NCBI GenBank assembly: GCA_029207755.1
Contig: JARCOQ010000005.1
Location: 44,541,621-44,605,620 of the forward strand
Direction: 5' to 3'
DNA from: Chamaea fasciata
Lineage: Eukaryota > Chordata > Aves > Passeriformes > Sylviidae
DNA: 64,000 bases
Part shown: positions 12,001 to 25,300 of the stretch, piece by piece
Layout: each line of letters opens with the position of its first letter
How positions within the stretch are numbered: the stretch's first letter is position 1
Position numbers and translations under genes: made by a program
Notes under the pieces: generated by a model
Told to the model about the DNA's origin: nothing
The model's input: only the letters and a program-made list of their open reading frames with translations
Databases searched by the model: none

Positions 12001-13866
12001 GTATGAAGTGCCTGGAAAAAGTTTATTTCTTTTTCTATTCTGCTTCTCAAAGGTATTATTAGTGGTTTTCTGTGCGTGAGGGCCAGCACATGTATTATAT
12101 GTGTGTTCCTGTATACTTTACATCCACAAATGCGTGTGTGGGGGTGTATAAATGTATAGACACACAGATATTTTAAATGTTGTTTGTCATTAAAAATACT
12201 TTGCAATTGAAAGTAAACAGTGAAACAGAGAAATAGTAATTGTATTTTTTTTCTGCTTCTGAACTGAGGAAGTCTGATAAGAACGTCAAAAATTATTCCC
12301 ATTGGGAAAAGTAACAGCACTGAGATGGGCTCTTACTGGCACCCCTCCATGACCACAGCTCCAGCAAGGAGCCCACCTTCTCCCAGGACCCCAGGGCCAA
12401 GTAGGACTCCATACTGGTGCAGATTCTGCCTACTCTGAACCAGATCAGTTCACAGGATCAAGGCCAGAAGAAAAAGCTGCTCTGCTGAAATCAATGAAGT
12501 TCTCAAAACAATCTTTTAAAAGAAAACTTCCACCAGGTAGCATGCTTCTCTGGGGTGCAAAAAGAGATAAGAAAGAGATATAAAAGCAGTATCAGGTATA
12601 ATTTACACTAGCTTGTGCCACTGTGATGTGGCCACTTCCACTGGTTTTTCCTAAAATTTCTAAAAGGTGCATCATGCATTTCCAATGGTGTTTAGCTCTG
12701 CTATTGCTGTTGGTTGGGTTGCCTTATATATGCAGTTCAGATTTTATTAAATAAGGTCATACAGTGGTCATGGAGAACATCTGAATTTTTACTAGATAAG
12801 TGTCAGCAATCAAATAAATCAGGGAAGAACAAAGATACTTCATCACAAAGGGCTATTTCTACCTTTAGTTTAACAGACCAGTTTATTAACAGAACATCCT
12901 TAGTATCAGCCTAATATAATTCTTACTTTGTTTTGCAGGTGAAAAGAAATTTCATAGACTTCACTAGAGAAGGTTATACCTGTGTAGAAGTGAAAGAAAG
13001 ATGAAAAATCAACAATCACACCCAATCTAGGATGATTCATCTTCCATAGAGGAAGAGATAAAATCTCTTTACTGAAAAAAAATATGCAAAAGAAGTCTGT
13101 AAAATCATTGAGCAAGGTTGGAAAATAAAGCTTCAATCAAATGGAACATACAATGAGAAGAAGATAAAAAATATACAATGCCTGTAGGCAAAAGGTAGTG
13201 GTCAAAAAACAGTCAGATGAACAGAAATACTCGAGTCTAAATGTAGATATTGTTACAGGATATTGTAACATGAACTAGGAGAAAGGAAAGAAAATTAGTG
13301 TAGCACAAAGGTAAAAATCATAACAGAAATCATAGCTGTCTGTTGGTGGAGAAACTGTATCTCTGTAAAAGAAATCCTTGGCAGTCAAATAACATGATTA
13401 AGTCATCCACATCAACAAGTCCTAGGGTATCACTCTGGATTGAAATTGTGGGTTATAGGTTAATACTGGGGCAACATCGGTTGAGCACAGTGGTGACCAG
13501 AGCTTCCAGGATCAGAAACAGAACAGTAATGGAAAATTTCAGTCATTGCTTATCCCCCTGACAATGGGGAAATGTCATTGCTGGAACCACACAGGAACAG
13601 AAATTGAAGACATCATAAAGACTGTGTTTTCTCAAGAAAAGTGAAAAGAAAAAGTCCCCAAACTGATCTAAATGAATACTATATATATATATGCTGGGAA
13701 AAAACCATTGTACGAGATACAGTTCAAAATAGAATCATAGAAAAGATACTCTGTAGTGTCTAAATGACTACAGTTTAATGCTCTAAAAGGAGAAAAGTGT
13801 CAAAAAGTCAATTACATTATCACAGCCTTTTCAGAAGGATGGTTAACAAAATCAGAGAAGCTTATT
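9036..13866. other. Non-coding, AT-rich, nothing recognised
   Basis: No frame exceeds about 134 codons and none is recognisable. A more GC-rich block at 12.33-12.48 kb and short TA-rich stretches near 11.87-11.90 and 13.68 kb stand out only by composition. A possible CR1 3' tip (AGAATCATAGAAAAGATACTC at 13,731) is too short to call. Confidence 0.55.
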
Positions 13867-14160
13867 AAGAAGAAGAAAAAGAAGAAGAAAGAAGAGAAGA
13901 AAGAAGAAAGAAGAAAAGAAAGAAGAAAAAAGAAAGAAGAAAAAAGAAAGAAGAAAAAAGAAAAAAGGAAAAAGAAAAAAGAAAAAAGGAAAAATAAAGA
14001 AAAAGAAAAAAGAAAAAGAAAGAAAAAGTAAGAAAAGCAAACTAAGAAATAGAGGAAAAAGAAAAAAAAAGGGAAAAAAAGAAAAAAGAAGAAAAAGAAG
14101 AAAAATAAGAAAAAGAAGAAAAAGAAGAAAAAGAAGAAAGATGAAGAAGAAGAAAAGAAA
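13867..14160. repeat. Homopurine (GAA/GAAAA)n tract
   Basis: From 13,867 to 13,994 every one of 128 bases on the plus strand is a purine, made of irregular GAA, GAAA and GAAAAA units. A nearly pure purine stretch continues to about 14,160 with only a few pyrimidines. The 123-codon minus-strand frame across it, almost all F, L and S, is an artefact of the repeat. Confidence 0.95.
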
Positions 14161-14319
14161 TGGAAAAGGATTCTTTGTGTCAGAATTCAGCACAGAGAGG
14201 CTTATAGGAAGTTTGCACAACAAGTCTTTATTTACAGGGGTGAGGCTGAGGGGTTATGTCAAATTGAACTGTCAGTAGAGAGGTTTTAAAGCAAATCAAT
14301 AAAGTGAGTAGCAACACAT

Positions 14320-15930
14320 TGCCAGGAACAGGTAACAATCACTCGAGGGATCTAAGGGAATTCAAATATAAAATTGCTGAACTTTTCACAGTAGTGTGTA
14401 ACTTATAGCTTACATTGGCCCAAGTTCCAGAGTAATGGAAGGTGGCAAATGTGGCCTCAATTTCTAAAATAATCTCCGGAGGGGAGCCAGGAAACCAGAG
14501 AATGGTAAATTTGACTTCCTGCTGAGGCAGACTGATGGAAGTTATAATAATGAGCAGAATTAGTAGACATGAATATATACAGCTTACTGGAGATAGTGGA
14601 CAGGGTTCATAAATAAAGAAATTGTGCCTCACAAATCCTGTACAGTTCTTTGAAAGGATCATTGCCCTTGTAGACAAGGGCAACTTGAGAAAAAAATTAC
14701 CTTTGGATTCCTAAACCTTTCTAAAATATCCCTTCCTAAACAATCTTACAGAAACCTAACGTCGGGGGGAGATTGCTGTGCATTAATAACTCCTCAAAGG
14801 AGATGGAACAGCAGGCAGGAATAAATGGTTGCTATTCTTCCTGGAGCAGTAACTCGGGGAATCCCAGGGGGATCTGGCTGGGAATAGCCACAAATCACCT
14901 AGAAAAGTTGAAAAACATTGAGAGGGTAAAGTTTGCTGGTCTTTTGGAAATAGTCAGAACAAATGAAACCAAAGCATACTGAAGAATTTCAAAAGTTTGC
15001 ATCATGCTGAACGGGTGATAAAATGGAAGATAAAATTAATCCTTGATAAATGCAAAGTAATACACACATGGGAATGCAGTCCTAAGCACACTTTGGAATT
15101 ATCAGATCCAAATCTATCTGGTGGTTTTGGTTTTTTTGTTTGGTTGGGTTTTTTTTGGTTTTTTGTTTTTGTTTTGTTTTGGGGTTTTTTTGGTTGTGGT
15201 TTTTTTTTTTTTGGAGATGAGGAACAACTCAGCATGGTTCTCCAAACACATCTGCTTGACAACCTTTCATTGTCAAAAATTTGAACAACAATTAGGGGTG
15301 GACTAAGAGAAAGCAGCATTCTTTTAATAATGCTGTCACATCTTAGAGACAGGGTTGGCTTGTGTCTTGGCCTCTGTCTCATAAAGGAGGTGGAAGTTAG
15401 AAAACTTCAGAAAGAAAGGTAGCAAAAATTAGCAGAGGCTTCTGTGCACAGTGGAGCTTTATATATGAAGACTGCTAACACTGGAAAAAGGTCCAAACAG
15501 GACACACCTAAGACATATAAAAATCTTGAATGATATGGATAACAGGAGTACCAAACGATTCTGCTTTTCCCAGTACAAGAACTGGGATCATTCAGCAGAA
15601 AGTTTTAACAACACACCCAAACCAAACAAAAACAATCTTCCACAGAGTACCCATAAAACCGTGGAAGTGCCAAAGGATGCCATGGATGTTTAACATTTGA
15701 AGAGTTTTAAAATAAAATCAGGTGATTACGGAGTGAGATCTTTGAGTGCCAAACAGCAACTCCGCTCAGCAAGCCCCTAATCCCTGATTTCTAGAAACTG
15801 GGAAAATAGAACAATGTAAGGATTATAATCAGCCTCTTTCTCATGGACTCTCCTTGCAGCTGCTGTGGCCAGATGGGATAAATGGACCCTTGCTCTGACC
15901 CAGCATATCGTCCTTAAATTCTCTGTATGC
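14320..15930 (+). mobile_element. Old CR1 LINE relic, ORF2 to 3' end
   Basis: Successive blocks match an old CR1 subfamily of birds and reptiles in forward order. They are the region before the reverse transcriptase (AATTCAAATATAAAATTGCTG at 14,360), the part around GCCTCACAAATCCTGTACAG at 14,626, a block near GGAATAAATGGTTGCTATTC at 14,818, GATAAATGCAAAGTAATAC at 15,044, the C-terminal part around 15,515-15,690 and the characteristic end TGGACCCTTGCTCTGACCCAGC at about 15,882-15,903. It is full of stops and indels. A G/T-only tract sits at 15,119-15,214 within it. Confidence 0.75.
15119..15214. repeat. 96-bp tract of only G and T
   Basis: Every base from 15,119 to 15,214 is G or T, as runs of T broken by single to quadruple G. 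It lies inside the CR1 relic and is not part of the CR1 consensus that I remember, so it is probably a later expansion or insertion. Confidence 0.9.
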
Positions 15931-18900
15931 TTTCGTTCACTTTAGCAATCTGTTATCTGGCAGTGCTGAGGCAAGAGAGAGATGGCCTGATGGTTTTGGT
16001 GAAGCTCAGTTGCACAAAAAAGCTTCAAGGAAAAGAGCAGGATTCTCTCACACTTCCTAACAGCTCAAAAGAGCTGATAATTCTCCAAACCTGAAGTCTG
16101 TCACGTTAAAAGGTAGCAATCTCTCAACCCAGAATGTTGCGCACGTTTGGGTAGAAAACAAGAGTATGCTGTAATTGATGGGAGGAAAATTAATAACATA
16201 AGCCTGAGCTGTGAAGTTCTAACGGCACTGAAAGCTAAGTGCCAGGCACACTCACCAGGCACTGTGGGATTCTCCTGCATCATATCTAATGTATGGATTA
16301 GCATTTTCCCCTTCAAACTTGGAAAATTCACAGACATAGAAATCCCTGAAATAGGAATAGGGGAAAGGCATGATGACCCGGGTCTACTACAGATAAAAAA
16401 TATCATTCATTGAAATAATCACAGTCATTTTTAATAACACAAAAGCTCATTTTTAAAGTAAAAGAGCTTGTTAGAAGAAGGCAAATTGCAGCTTTTTAAA
16501 CACAAGTTGGAGCTTTGCTTTGTACACCAAATACTGAGTACAGTGGAAGCTGCTCTGTGGCTGACAGCCCTTCAACTCCTGGGAACTGCTGCTCTCTGGT
16601 GCTCATCTTCCAAACAAAAATTCCAGACGAAAAGGACAAATTCCCTTCATTCACTTCACTCTGCTTTCGATGTTGCTACTGAACTGCCTCATCAAGAGAA
16701 GAATCAACATGTAGTAACTCATGTTCAGACACACATCCTTTCTAATTAAGTGTTGGGAAATAATGTGCACTTGAACTGTAAGATGGGCCTATGCAATATG
16801 TAAATGAGAATCAGTCATTTGCAGATTGGGCTTTGTACAGCATGGTGTCTTCTATGCATGTGACATAAACAGCAAAGAAAATTCTAATTTTGGTAGTGGT
16901 GGTAGCCTAGTTTAAGCATTTTCAACACAGCATGTCTGGACTCCTCATTTCAAAATTATTTTCATTTTGAAATTGATGGAGGCATCTTGTAAAATGGGGT
17001 TAAATAACCTGAAAATGAAACAAAGCACTCTTTTTTGTAGCTGGATGGTTGATTCACTGTTTCTCAAAGAGACTGTTTGCTTTAAAAGAAGTATAAATCC
17101 TGTGCTGGGTCCCTACAGTCACAAGGACCTTTGATGCATTTTGCAAGTGATGGCTTAATTTCTGTTTTGATTTTATAGTACAGAAACTACATGGCTGAAA
17201 TAATGAATGATTCAGTAATATATCTTTCACTATTTATTGCTTATTTTCATCACAGTTCTGCCATTTTTATTCCCTCTGCAAGCCAGTACATCTTCCTCAA
17301 TGTGAGAACTTGGTGAACTAAATAAATATAAAGCAGAAACTGTCTGCAGAAAAATGTCTATTAGAAGTTCTCTCCTTTCCGTTTTAGATAATTATGTCCT
17401 ATAAGCTGCACAAAGGAAATAACAAAGTCAGCCAGTAAATCAGAAGCAGTAAGTAGAAAAAAGGACTGTTGATGGTATCTTTAACTGCGATGGATACATG
17501 CATGAAGCAGCAATACTTTATAAAACCATAGTTATTTCTGACTTTACCGAAATGCCTGCTGCTCATTACAAAGATTTAAGAGGTTGATGCCGGGAAGAGT
17601 AACAGTTACATTTAATGAAAGTTGCAGCACTCATGCTTTCTGGGCTACTGCAATTATATTCTACAGAAACTGTAGAAGCATTTAGTTCCTTTAGCTGATC
17701 ATCAAAACATTCTATGTGGTTATTTGCAGTGATTTCAACATCATGATTGCTTGTCATAACTCTTGAGAGGTTTCGTTAATACTTCTCTTTCCTACTTGTG
17801 CTGCTTTTGTTAAAAATTCTTGTCTTTTAAATATTATATGCACCAATTTCAGGTACAGAAAAATTGTGTAAACCTACCTGCCTATAGGATTAGAAAGTCA
17901 GGGAGTTAAGAAGAAGATGGCAGCAAGAGGCACTTGTGCTAGCAAAATTTATACACACTTCTAAAACTTAAGAAATACATTTGTCATGTATTAACTGATT
18001 GTAAAATGTCAGCATGGGAGTATCCTGTGTTATTTGGGGAGGTTTTGAATGTACAGACACTTCATATAAATAATGCTTCTCCAAATCATCCTTACACAAT
18101 CATTTTTATTGTCTCTTTGCATCATGTGTTCTAGGATATCTGTCTCCAAAAAGATAATTATTTTCATACAATTTGCCATGTACAAATGTGGGCTACATTT
18201 TAGCTGCCAACAACTCAGGAATCATCTGTAGTTATAGGTTCCAGCTGAATACTTCCAAGGCATTTAGGTGTTGTAACAGAATTGTTCTTCAGATCATCCT
18301 ACAAAATTAGGAAACTGTGAGGTAATTTCCAAAAAACAATTACCATATAATTTGCTGAGTGATTAGGGGTGGGAGGAAAGTGGGTGCAAGGAAGCCTTTG
18401 TTTCTTGCTTATTGTGTATCCCTTACAGAGCACAAGGTAAACATTGGTGAAATAGGTAAAAGAGCATGGCCTGCAACTAACCCCAAAACAGAAGACAGAG
18501 ATACAGAGACAGCCTCTATTAGGAAGGAGAATTCAAGAGTTATATCAATGGAAATTGAAGTTTGAAAGGACGCTGAGGGCAACAGAAGTTCAGCCTCATC
18601 ATTAAGGTTCACTGGTGCTGCCCTGTTGATGAAGTTATTGTACTAGATACATAACTTCCAACTGTTGTTTTGGGTTTAGGGACTCATATAAATCCTTTCA
18701 TATGTATATCCATGTTCAGATTTGCAGCTTGAGGGTTTATAAGGAGGAGAGGGCCATTGATGTCTTGACCTGGTCTGTCCTGCATCATGTCTGACTCCAA
18801 AGTGCGGAGACGTGCTGTGATGTGATGGGTGAGGTCTGGCTTCATTTTGTATTCTTTTCCTGCTTGCAATTTTTTCTCATGTGGTGTGAGCCTGTGGAAG

Positions 18901-20750
18901 CAGTGGAAACAGAGGATCTGACCTGGATAGATAATAAGGGAAAGGTAAGGAGCAAGGAGAGGAGAGAGAAGGGGAGAGAGGTTAAGGCCTGAGAAACCCC
19001 AAGACATGCTCCAGAAGGTGAGGAGCATAATCTAATGTTGCCTTCCATGTCTCCCCCTGGGTATTCGTTCAAGTGACCCCACATTTACAGATTTCTTTGT
19101 TGCAGTCGTGGACAGTACTGGAAAAGATAGACTTATGCCAAGAATAAATGATCATGAAAATCCTTCTGCTTCTGATCAAATCCCAGCAAAACTGGTGGCA
19201 TTAAAGATTCCCACTGAATGGCAATTGGTCAAGGCTTATTTGACTGCTGTCTCTCAGGTTCTGCTACTGCAAAAATGTGATGCAACCAGCCTGGAGAAAA
19301 GCAGACTGCTGTTTGCACAGAGCCAGCAGAAATGTAGTCACTAACTGATTGAAAATGTTGCTTGTCTAAAATGTTCAGCTTTGAGAAGTAAGGCCTTAAG
19401 TGCTAATGTAGTTTAGATGGTTCTGGATTTGGCTAAAGCTGAGAAGTTTGCTATCTGTCTGTACAAATAAGCCACTGAATGCCCAGTCAACACAGTCCTA
19501 AAACAGAGCTTCGTACAGTTTAATATTAATTGCTATTAATAAGTCATTATGATTTTATGAAATAAACTAGTTCTAGTTCTTAGTATAGTTCTGATAGTTG
19601 TAGCCAATTCTTAAACTTCCAGGAGCTGTGCTGTGGGATGTAATGTTTCTGCAGAGACTTTTTTGTTGTGCCACAAAATAGGTCTACAAATGTACAGTGG
19701 GGTGTTCCGTCTTCTGCAATCCCTATATCTCTCGACCATATATTACAATGGTGTTTCACACAAGAGCATGTCTTCCCATAATTGTCTTTCCTGAAGATGT
19801 CTTTGTGCCTTCCAAAAAGATGGAAAACAGAGATAGAAAAATGAGGGGATGTTTTCAGTTTTTAGAGAAGTAAAATCTTGGCTCTACTGTTGCTGCTTTT
19901 GTTTTTCTATACTGTTACTTGTATTCTGCCCTTTTGCTCCTGCACACACACAGCTTTACTCTATTTCATGTTCATATTCAACTTTGTGTTAGAAATAATC
20001 TGAGATTTAGGAGGCGAGGTTATTAGAAAATATTACTATGGTACTGTTCACTTAGTTTTAAAATAAGTAGCAAGTTTCCATAACACATTGAAATGGAAAT
20101 AGGTTCTTATTTTTTTAAAATATTCCATTTTTTGTTGGAAACTCAAGGATCTGGGAGGGCCTAATAAGTAAAGCTAATTTCTTTTAAAAATAAAAATGGA
20201 AGGAAAATTACATATGGAATAGGATTATTGATATACAATAAATATATAATGAGTTATTTCTTCAAGCTACTAGAACCAATATGAGAAGCTGTAAGAACAT
20301 TCCTAATGAGTAAATTTCCTTATTTGATTTCTTTTAGTGGATTTCTGTAGATGTTATGCATATTCTCTATTAAAGTAAAAGAAACGGTAAAAATAATTTT
20401 GTGGGAGAGAATTTTTTAAAGAAACACTGCAATTCGTATTGAAACTACAAAACACTTTTCAAAATAATTTTAGATGTACAAACATTAACTCTTGTATTGA
20501 AAATCTGGCTCAAAGGACTGAGTGGATTGTGACTATGGCATTTTTATTCTGACATTTTTGCCAAGACACTGTTCACCAAAATGATGAATTTTTAAATTAA
20601 CCACTTAAAACATCCTTATCATTTTCTACAGAGCAAAAAATTTTCTGGAAATTATAATAAAAAGAAAAACAAAATAGATTCCACAACTTCCAGAACAATG
20701 CCTTCAGAAATTAAAGACTTACAATCCATCCAGAGAGTATTAGTTTGTGC
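15931..20750. other. Non-coding, AT-rich, nothing recognised
   Basis: Short open frames only (up to 114 codons). The 78-codon plus-strand frame at 19108-19344 looks protein-like but has no family known to me and no supporting neighbours. No repeat was recognised. Confidence 0.55.
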
Positions 20751-20803
20751 TTTTTTTTTTTTTTTTTTTCCAGCAGTACTGGGGAATATTGTTTCTGCAA
20801 AGA

Positions 20804-20849
<46 letters not shown>
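20751..20849. repeat. Facing poly(T) and poly(A) tracts (T19 ... A45)
   Basis: Nineteen T at 20,751-20,769 and forty-five A at 20,805-20,849 are separated by 35 bp. As inverted homopolymers they could pair as a hairpin. Frames of poly-F on the minus strand here are artefacts. Confidence 0.95.
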
Positions 20850-20853
<4 letters not shown>

Positions 20854-22091
20854 GTTTCTGAACACAAGTATTGCTGAATAAAAGAAGCTAATCTTGCAAC
20901 ATGTTTGTTGAGAAACCATTAATATACTTCCCTGTTTAAGACCAGCTGGCACATCATAGAAGACTTTTATGAATTTTCTGATTTTAATTAATCCCTCAGG
21001 GTTCTCCATTGACCTCAGGACAATTACACAAGGATGCGATTTGTCTTCTTGTTAGAAACAATTCTGTTTATAAATATGTCTTTAATTTTTGTAGGAGCAG
21101 AGTGGATTCTTTACTCTTTTTCAGTAGAGCACTATGAATACAAAGTTATTTGTCCTTTGTTTGGCTGCGGCTTAATTAGACTTTTAAATTCCAACCAAGC
21201 TTGTTATGAAGATCACCTGATGCTGGGCTTTTTGTCATAAACCCAGCTTTCATCACAGGCTCACATGCTCCTGCTTGCATCTGCCACATGCTCTCTAGGG
21301 TTTTCTAGGTAAAAGAGGCCAAATTTGTGCCTTTGAAGACATGAGTAACCTAAGGGAAGAGTCTTATGTGACTTCTCTTTTTTTCTGCTGTGATTTCTGA
21401 GTTCACAAAGCTGGGAGCTCTGAGAGATTTGGAGCTGGATCTCCATGCAAAATTAACTGGGAATAAACAAGCACAGGATAAGATCACAGTTAATCCTCCC
21501 ATTAAAACCACCCATCTTTGCCTTGGCCATAAATCTTCACTTGTCAACCTAATCTTTGATCATGTCCACAGCAAGAAGCTGTGGTGTTACAAAGAGTCTT
21601 CTCAGTCACTTGAGTAACAAGTATTGAGAGCTGTTGAACTTGTGCATTTACATAAATTCCTACCTCTGTCTCAAGAAGCTTGTTAATGTACCAGTAAGAA
21701 AAGGTAGGGAAAGGAAGATAGGACAAAAGCTACACACGTCAGCATTACGCCTTCTCCTTCAGGGGAGAATGAATCAGAAATTTTTGCCTTCTGTACATCC
21801 CTGCTTTGAAGTGTTTCATTTTGGCTCGATATGACTGCACAGGAGACATTGCAAACCAGCCTTTGTGCTGATACTGTCAGCCCTTCGGTAGGTAAGGAAT
21901 CTGGTGTAGACAGCCACCACAGCACTGCCTAAAATGTGCTCAAAAACATCAGTCATGGGGATTATGCAATGTATTTCACTGCTGTTTACATGCAGAAATC
22001 TCACCATCGGGGTTAATCTTGTAGAAACAAGTACAATTAGGTGATATTTGTATGTATGATAAACCTGAGCCACAGGGCTCTGTGCCAGGCT
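20850..22091. other. Non-coding, nothing recognised
   Basis: Only frames of 60-85 codons on both strands; no repeat or gene recognised. Confidence 0.55.
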
Positions 22092-22185
22092 CCATTCTCA
22101 TAAATGTGTAAATCCAGAGCAACTCCCTTAACTTCAGTGGAGATTACATCAAAGCTGAGCTCAAATTCATATTCTAGGTTCTCAC
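22092..22185. repeat. Possible ancient MITE-like fragment
   Basis: The stretch around TGTAAATCCAGAGCAACTCC and TTCAGTGGAGATTAC resembles a semi-palindromic repeat that I remember as common in turtle and other sauropsid genomes (sequence of the type GTAACTCCATTGA..TCAATGGAGTTAC). The match is short and diverged, so the family is uncertain. Confidence 0.35.
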
Positions 22186-22287
22186 TGCCTACACACAGCC
22201 TACAGCATTGCCTAAACTGATCCCTGGTGCCTCATTTCTTGCACCGTAAAGGAACAGTTAACAAATAAATATATATATATGGGGGGT

Positions 22288-22341
<54 letters not shown>
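22288..22341. repeat. (ATT)n microsatellite
   Basis: About 17 uninterrupted ATT units, preceded by a short (AT)n run and a run of six G at 22,281-22,286. Confidence 0.95.
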
Positions 22342-22343
<2 letters not shown>

Positions 22344-25300
22344 ATATATGCTCACATATACTCATACATATGTAGTGTGAATTATTATTAGCTGTGCTGG
22401 AAATAGAAGCCTAACACCAAGAATTTTCTAGTATGAATTTTGCATTTTAATAAGGGCACATGCACCGATGTGACATTCACACAGCCAGTAGAATTTATGG
22501 ATGCATTAGCCATGAAGAAAGGGAGGAGAAAGGAAACTGTATCAGAACAACAGAGTGGAAGATAACATGGCACTTTCAAGGTTAATTTTCCAAACTTAGA
22601 GCTCTGACAAGCAATACTCAGGGTGATTACACTGGAGAAAATAATCAAGTGTTATATAGTGTGTTTTGGACCTTTGAAAGAACTTTTAAGTCAGTTTTCC
22701 CATTTCCTAGAGTAGTCCTTTAATGAGGATATCCTGTGGCTTGGGTAGGCCAGTCCCACAGAAAGAACTTACAGAGAAATTAGTTTTAGTCAAATTTCCT
22801 ACAGATATCTGGCTGTTGACATGATGACAGAACCTAGAGATCCATTTGTCTTTCTCCTTGTCCTACTCAGTGATTTTTAGCCAGTTGCAGCTGCATCAAA
22901 AGAGAGTTGCAGAATCCTTAAATTAATTACCTTCCTGCAGGTTTTGTGATCTTTTGGGTCTAGGTGGAGAAGAAAGACCTAAGATAGTACTTTTGCTATG
23001 AGCTCTGAAAACTACTAAAAGATATTAAAGGAAGATACTCAGAGAAAGGAAGTTTAAATGTTCCAGCCATAGGAAATACTTCCATCAGAACTTGCACTGC
23101 ATGAGGTGCAGAATGTCAATAGTCATTAAGGTTCAAATAGTCAAAGCTCATTGGAATCTTCTGCTCAGGGAATTGCCTAGTAAAACAATGAGAAACATGG
23201 TGTTTCCACTGCAAAATGTGATAAGGTGTAGGATAAAATCTGAATGCAGTTTTAAGACATTATTCTAGTTTTCTAATAAATCACTAGTAATCTTCTAGTT
23301 GCCTGTGACCCTTTAATAGTTACTTTAAAAATCTCTTCTAAAATGATGTCACGAACTTGTTTCTGTGTGTGGAGTTCTTTAGGGGGCTTTAAAAGCAAAA
23401 TTTTGGGGCAAATGGTAGCACCTTTCATAGAAGATTTGTTGCCTTTGGGTTTTAATCTGGTGCTTTCCAAAAGCCTTGAAGATAAAACTTTGACTTAATT
23501 ATGATTTCTGTACTCCACACTCACCTTAGCAGATACAACTCACGTCTCCGGATGGGGTGGCTCCTGAGGACTTAACCACTCCTTGTGGAAGCTCCTGTGC
23601 CCCTTGCATCCTCCACCATGGCTCTGCATTCACTAAATATGAAACGAACAGGCTAGAACTCAAGATTTGGAAGAAAGTATTGAAAATAAAGAACCCAGAT
23701 CTTGAATTTGCAGCTGTCTGGACAGTGGATGGGAAATAAAAGCTCCAATATCGTGCCTCCTTGCATCTGTTAACTGCAAAGTTTAAAACTGGCATATTAG
23801 GCACCAAAGACAAACAAATCATGTGTATTTAATTTATTATCCAACAAAATAAAATTGGAGTTCCTGTAGTGCATCTTCAGATGGGAAAACCACACCAAAA
23901 CCTTTCTTTTTAAAATGCCAACAAGTTTCCCAGAGAATGTGTATCCAAGTGTCGCAGATGGCAAGCACCATGCTATAAAGTATGCAAAAGTACAAATTCA
24001 TCCACTGAATTCTCCATGGGGGGGTACTGTGCTCATACTTGGAAAAGAAATGTCCAATTAATTTCCAGGAAGTCAAACTTTCTAAACTATACAACTATTG
24101 ATACAAGCTTAATGTTTCCAGTCAATACTGATATGCTTTCTTGGCTGTTGAAAGAGACCCTTTCACTTGGCTTAGCTGCACTTCCAAAGATCTCCCCTTT
24201 CCCATGGGACACGCCATGCCCCCATCCCTAATCGCTGCAATCGCAGAATGGACGTTTCTGTAAGGCCTTTCACAGCACAGCACGCGGCTTTACAGACGTG
24301 CTTCCTGCCCGTGCTGAGATCCTGTGGAGTGAGGGGGAAAGGTGGTTCCCTTTGAAAACAAACACAAAAACAAGCAAGCAAATAAAATGCCTCTTGACAC
24401 CTCCCCGTGCCAGTGGTGCGTGTGTTTACTCCCACGGGCAGCCCGCTGGCAGCACCACAGCTGAGTCGGCTAAACCAGCCATGCAGTGAGCTGAACTGAT
24501 TGCTTTTCTACCAGCCTTCCCAGCGGGGGCAAGGAGCCAAAGCCCATGCCTTATCTCTTGGACCCTGCCCTCCACAACCACAGTAGATGGTAAATTACCA
24601 TTTCCCAAAAGACATCACATGGCTCCTCTCCCCACCATCGTCAGTCAGTGGGCTCCGGGGGCTGCAGTGCCTGACCTCTCCTGCACCCCACCTTTGCTGA
24701 GGTGTCAACTGCTGAGCTTCTTTGACCTGCCACAGTGCCAGAATGGACAGAGCTCAGGCTACCCAGCGGTGCGAAGCACTGCCCTGGGAGCAGGGAACAG
24801 CAGCAGCAACCTCTCGCATGGTCGGCCGCAGTGTTACTCATTGTTCCAGCCGGATGCATGGCTGGAGTTACAATGATTTCTACCATTTTGAGAATAAAAC
24901 CCTAAATGTGCAATTTCCTGCCCTAAAGGCCTTGAATTTCAACTATATTTCAAGTGTGGGCCTCTCATTTACCTGAAAAATATAAGTGCCTAAATCTCAC
25001 TCAGGTAATTGGTTTTAGATTCTTCTCATCACTTCCCAAACAATTCTTCTTAAGTCGGGAAATTTAACAAAAGCAGGCTTATTCAATTCCATGCACATAA
25101 GCCAAGTAAAACTGGAACTGAAGGGCAGCAGTAGAGGAACTGGGGTCTGGAAGCCAAGGCCTAATTAGCTGTGGTGTGTAAGAAAATCTGATAACAAATA
25201 CAAAGCAGAAGGGGTTTCAGATGATCTGCACTGACATGGAAGGCTCCTGTTGTTTCTTAACCGAGCAAAATGGTAATAAACCTCCTTGCCTGCCAGGTTC

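Noticed and set aside
13731..13800. Possible CR1 3' tip (AGAATCATAGAA...)
   Set aside because: Only about a dozen bases agree and the following sequence does not match the family.
13852..14223. 123-codon F/L/S-rich minus-strand frame
   Set aside because: Direct translation of the homopurine tract.
19108..19344. 78-codon protein-like plus-strand frame
   Set aside because: No recognisable family, no splice or promoter context, and length within chance.
20652..21009. Minus-strand frames with long phenylalanine and lysine runs
   Set aside because: Produced by the poly(A) and poly(T) tracts.
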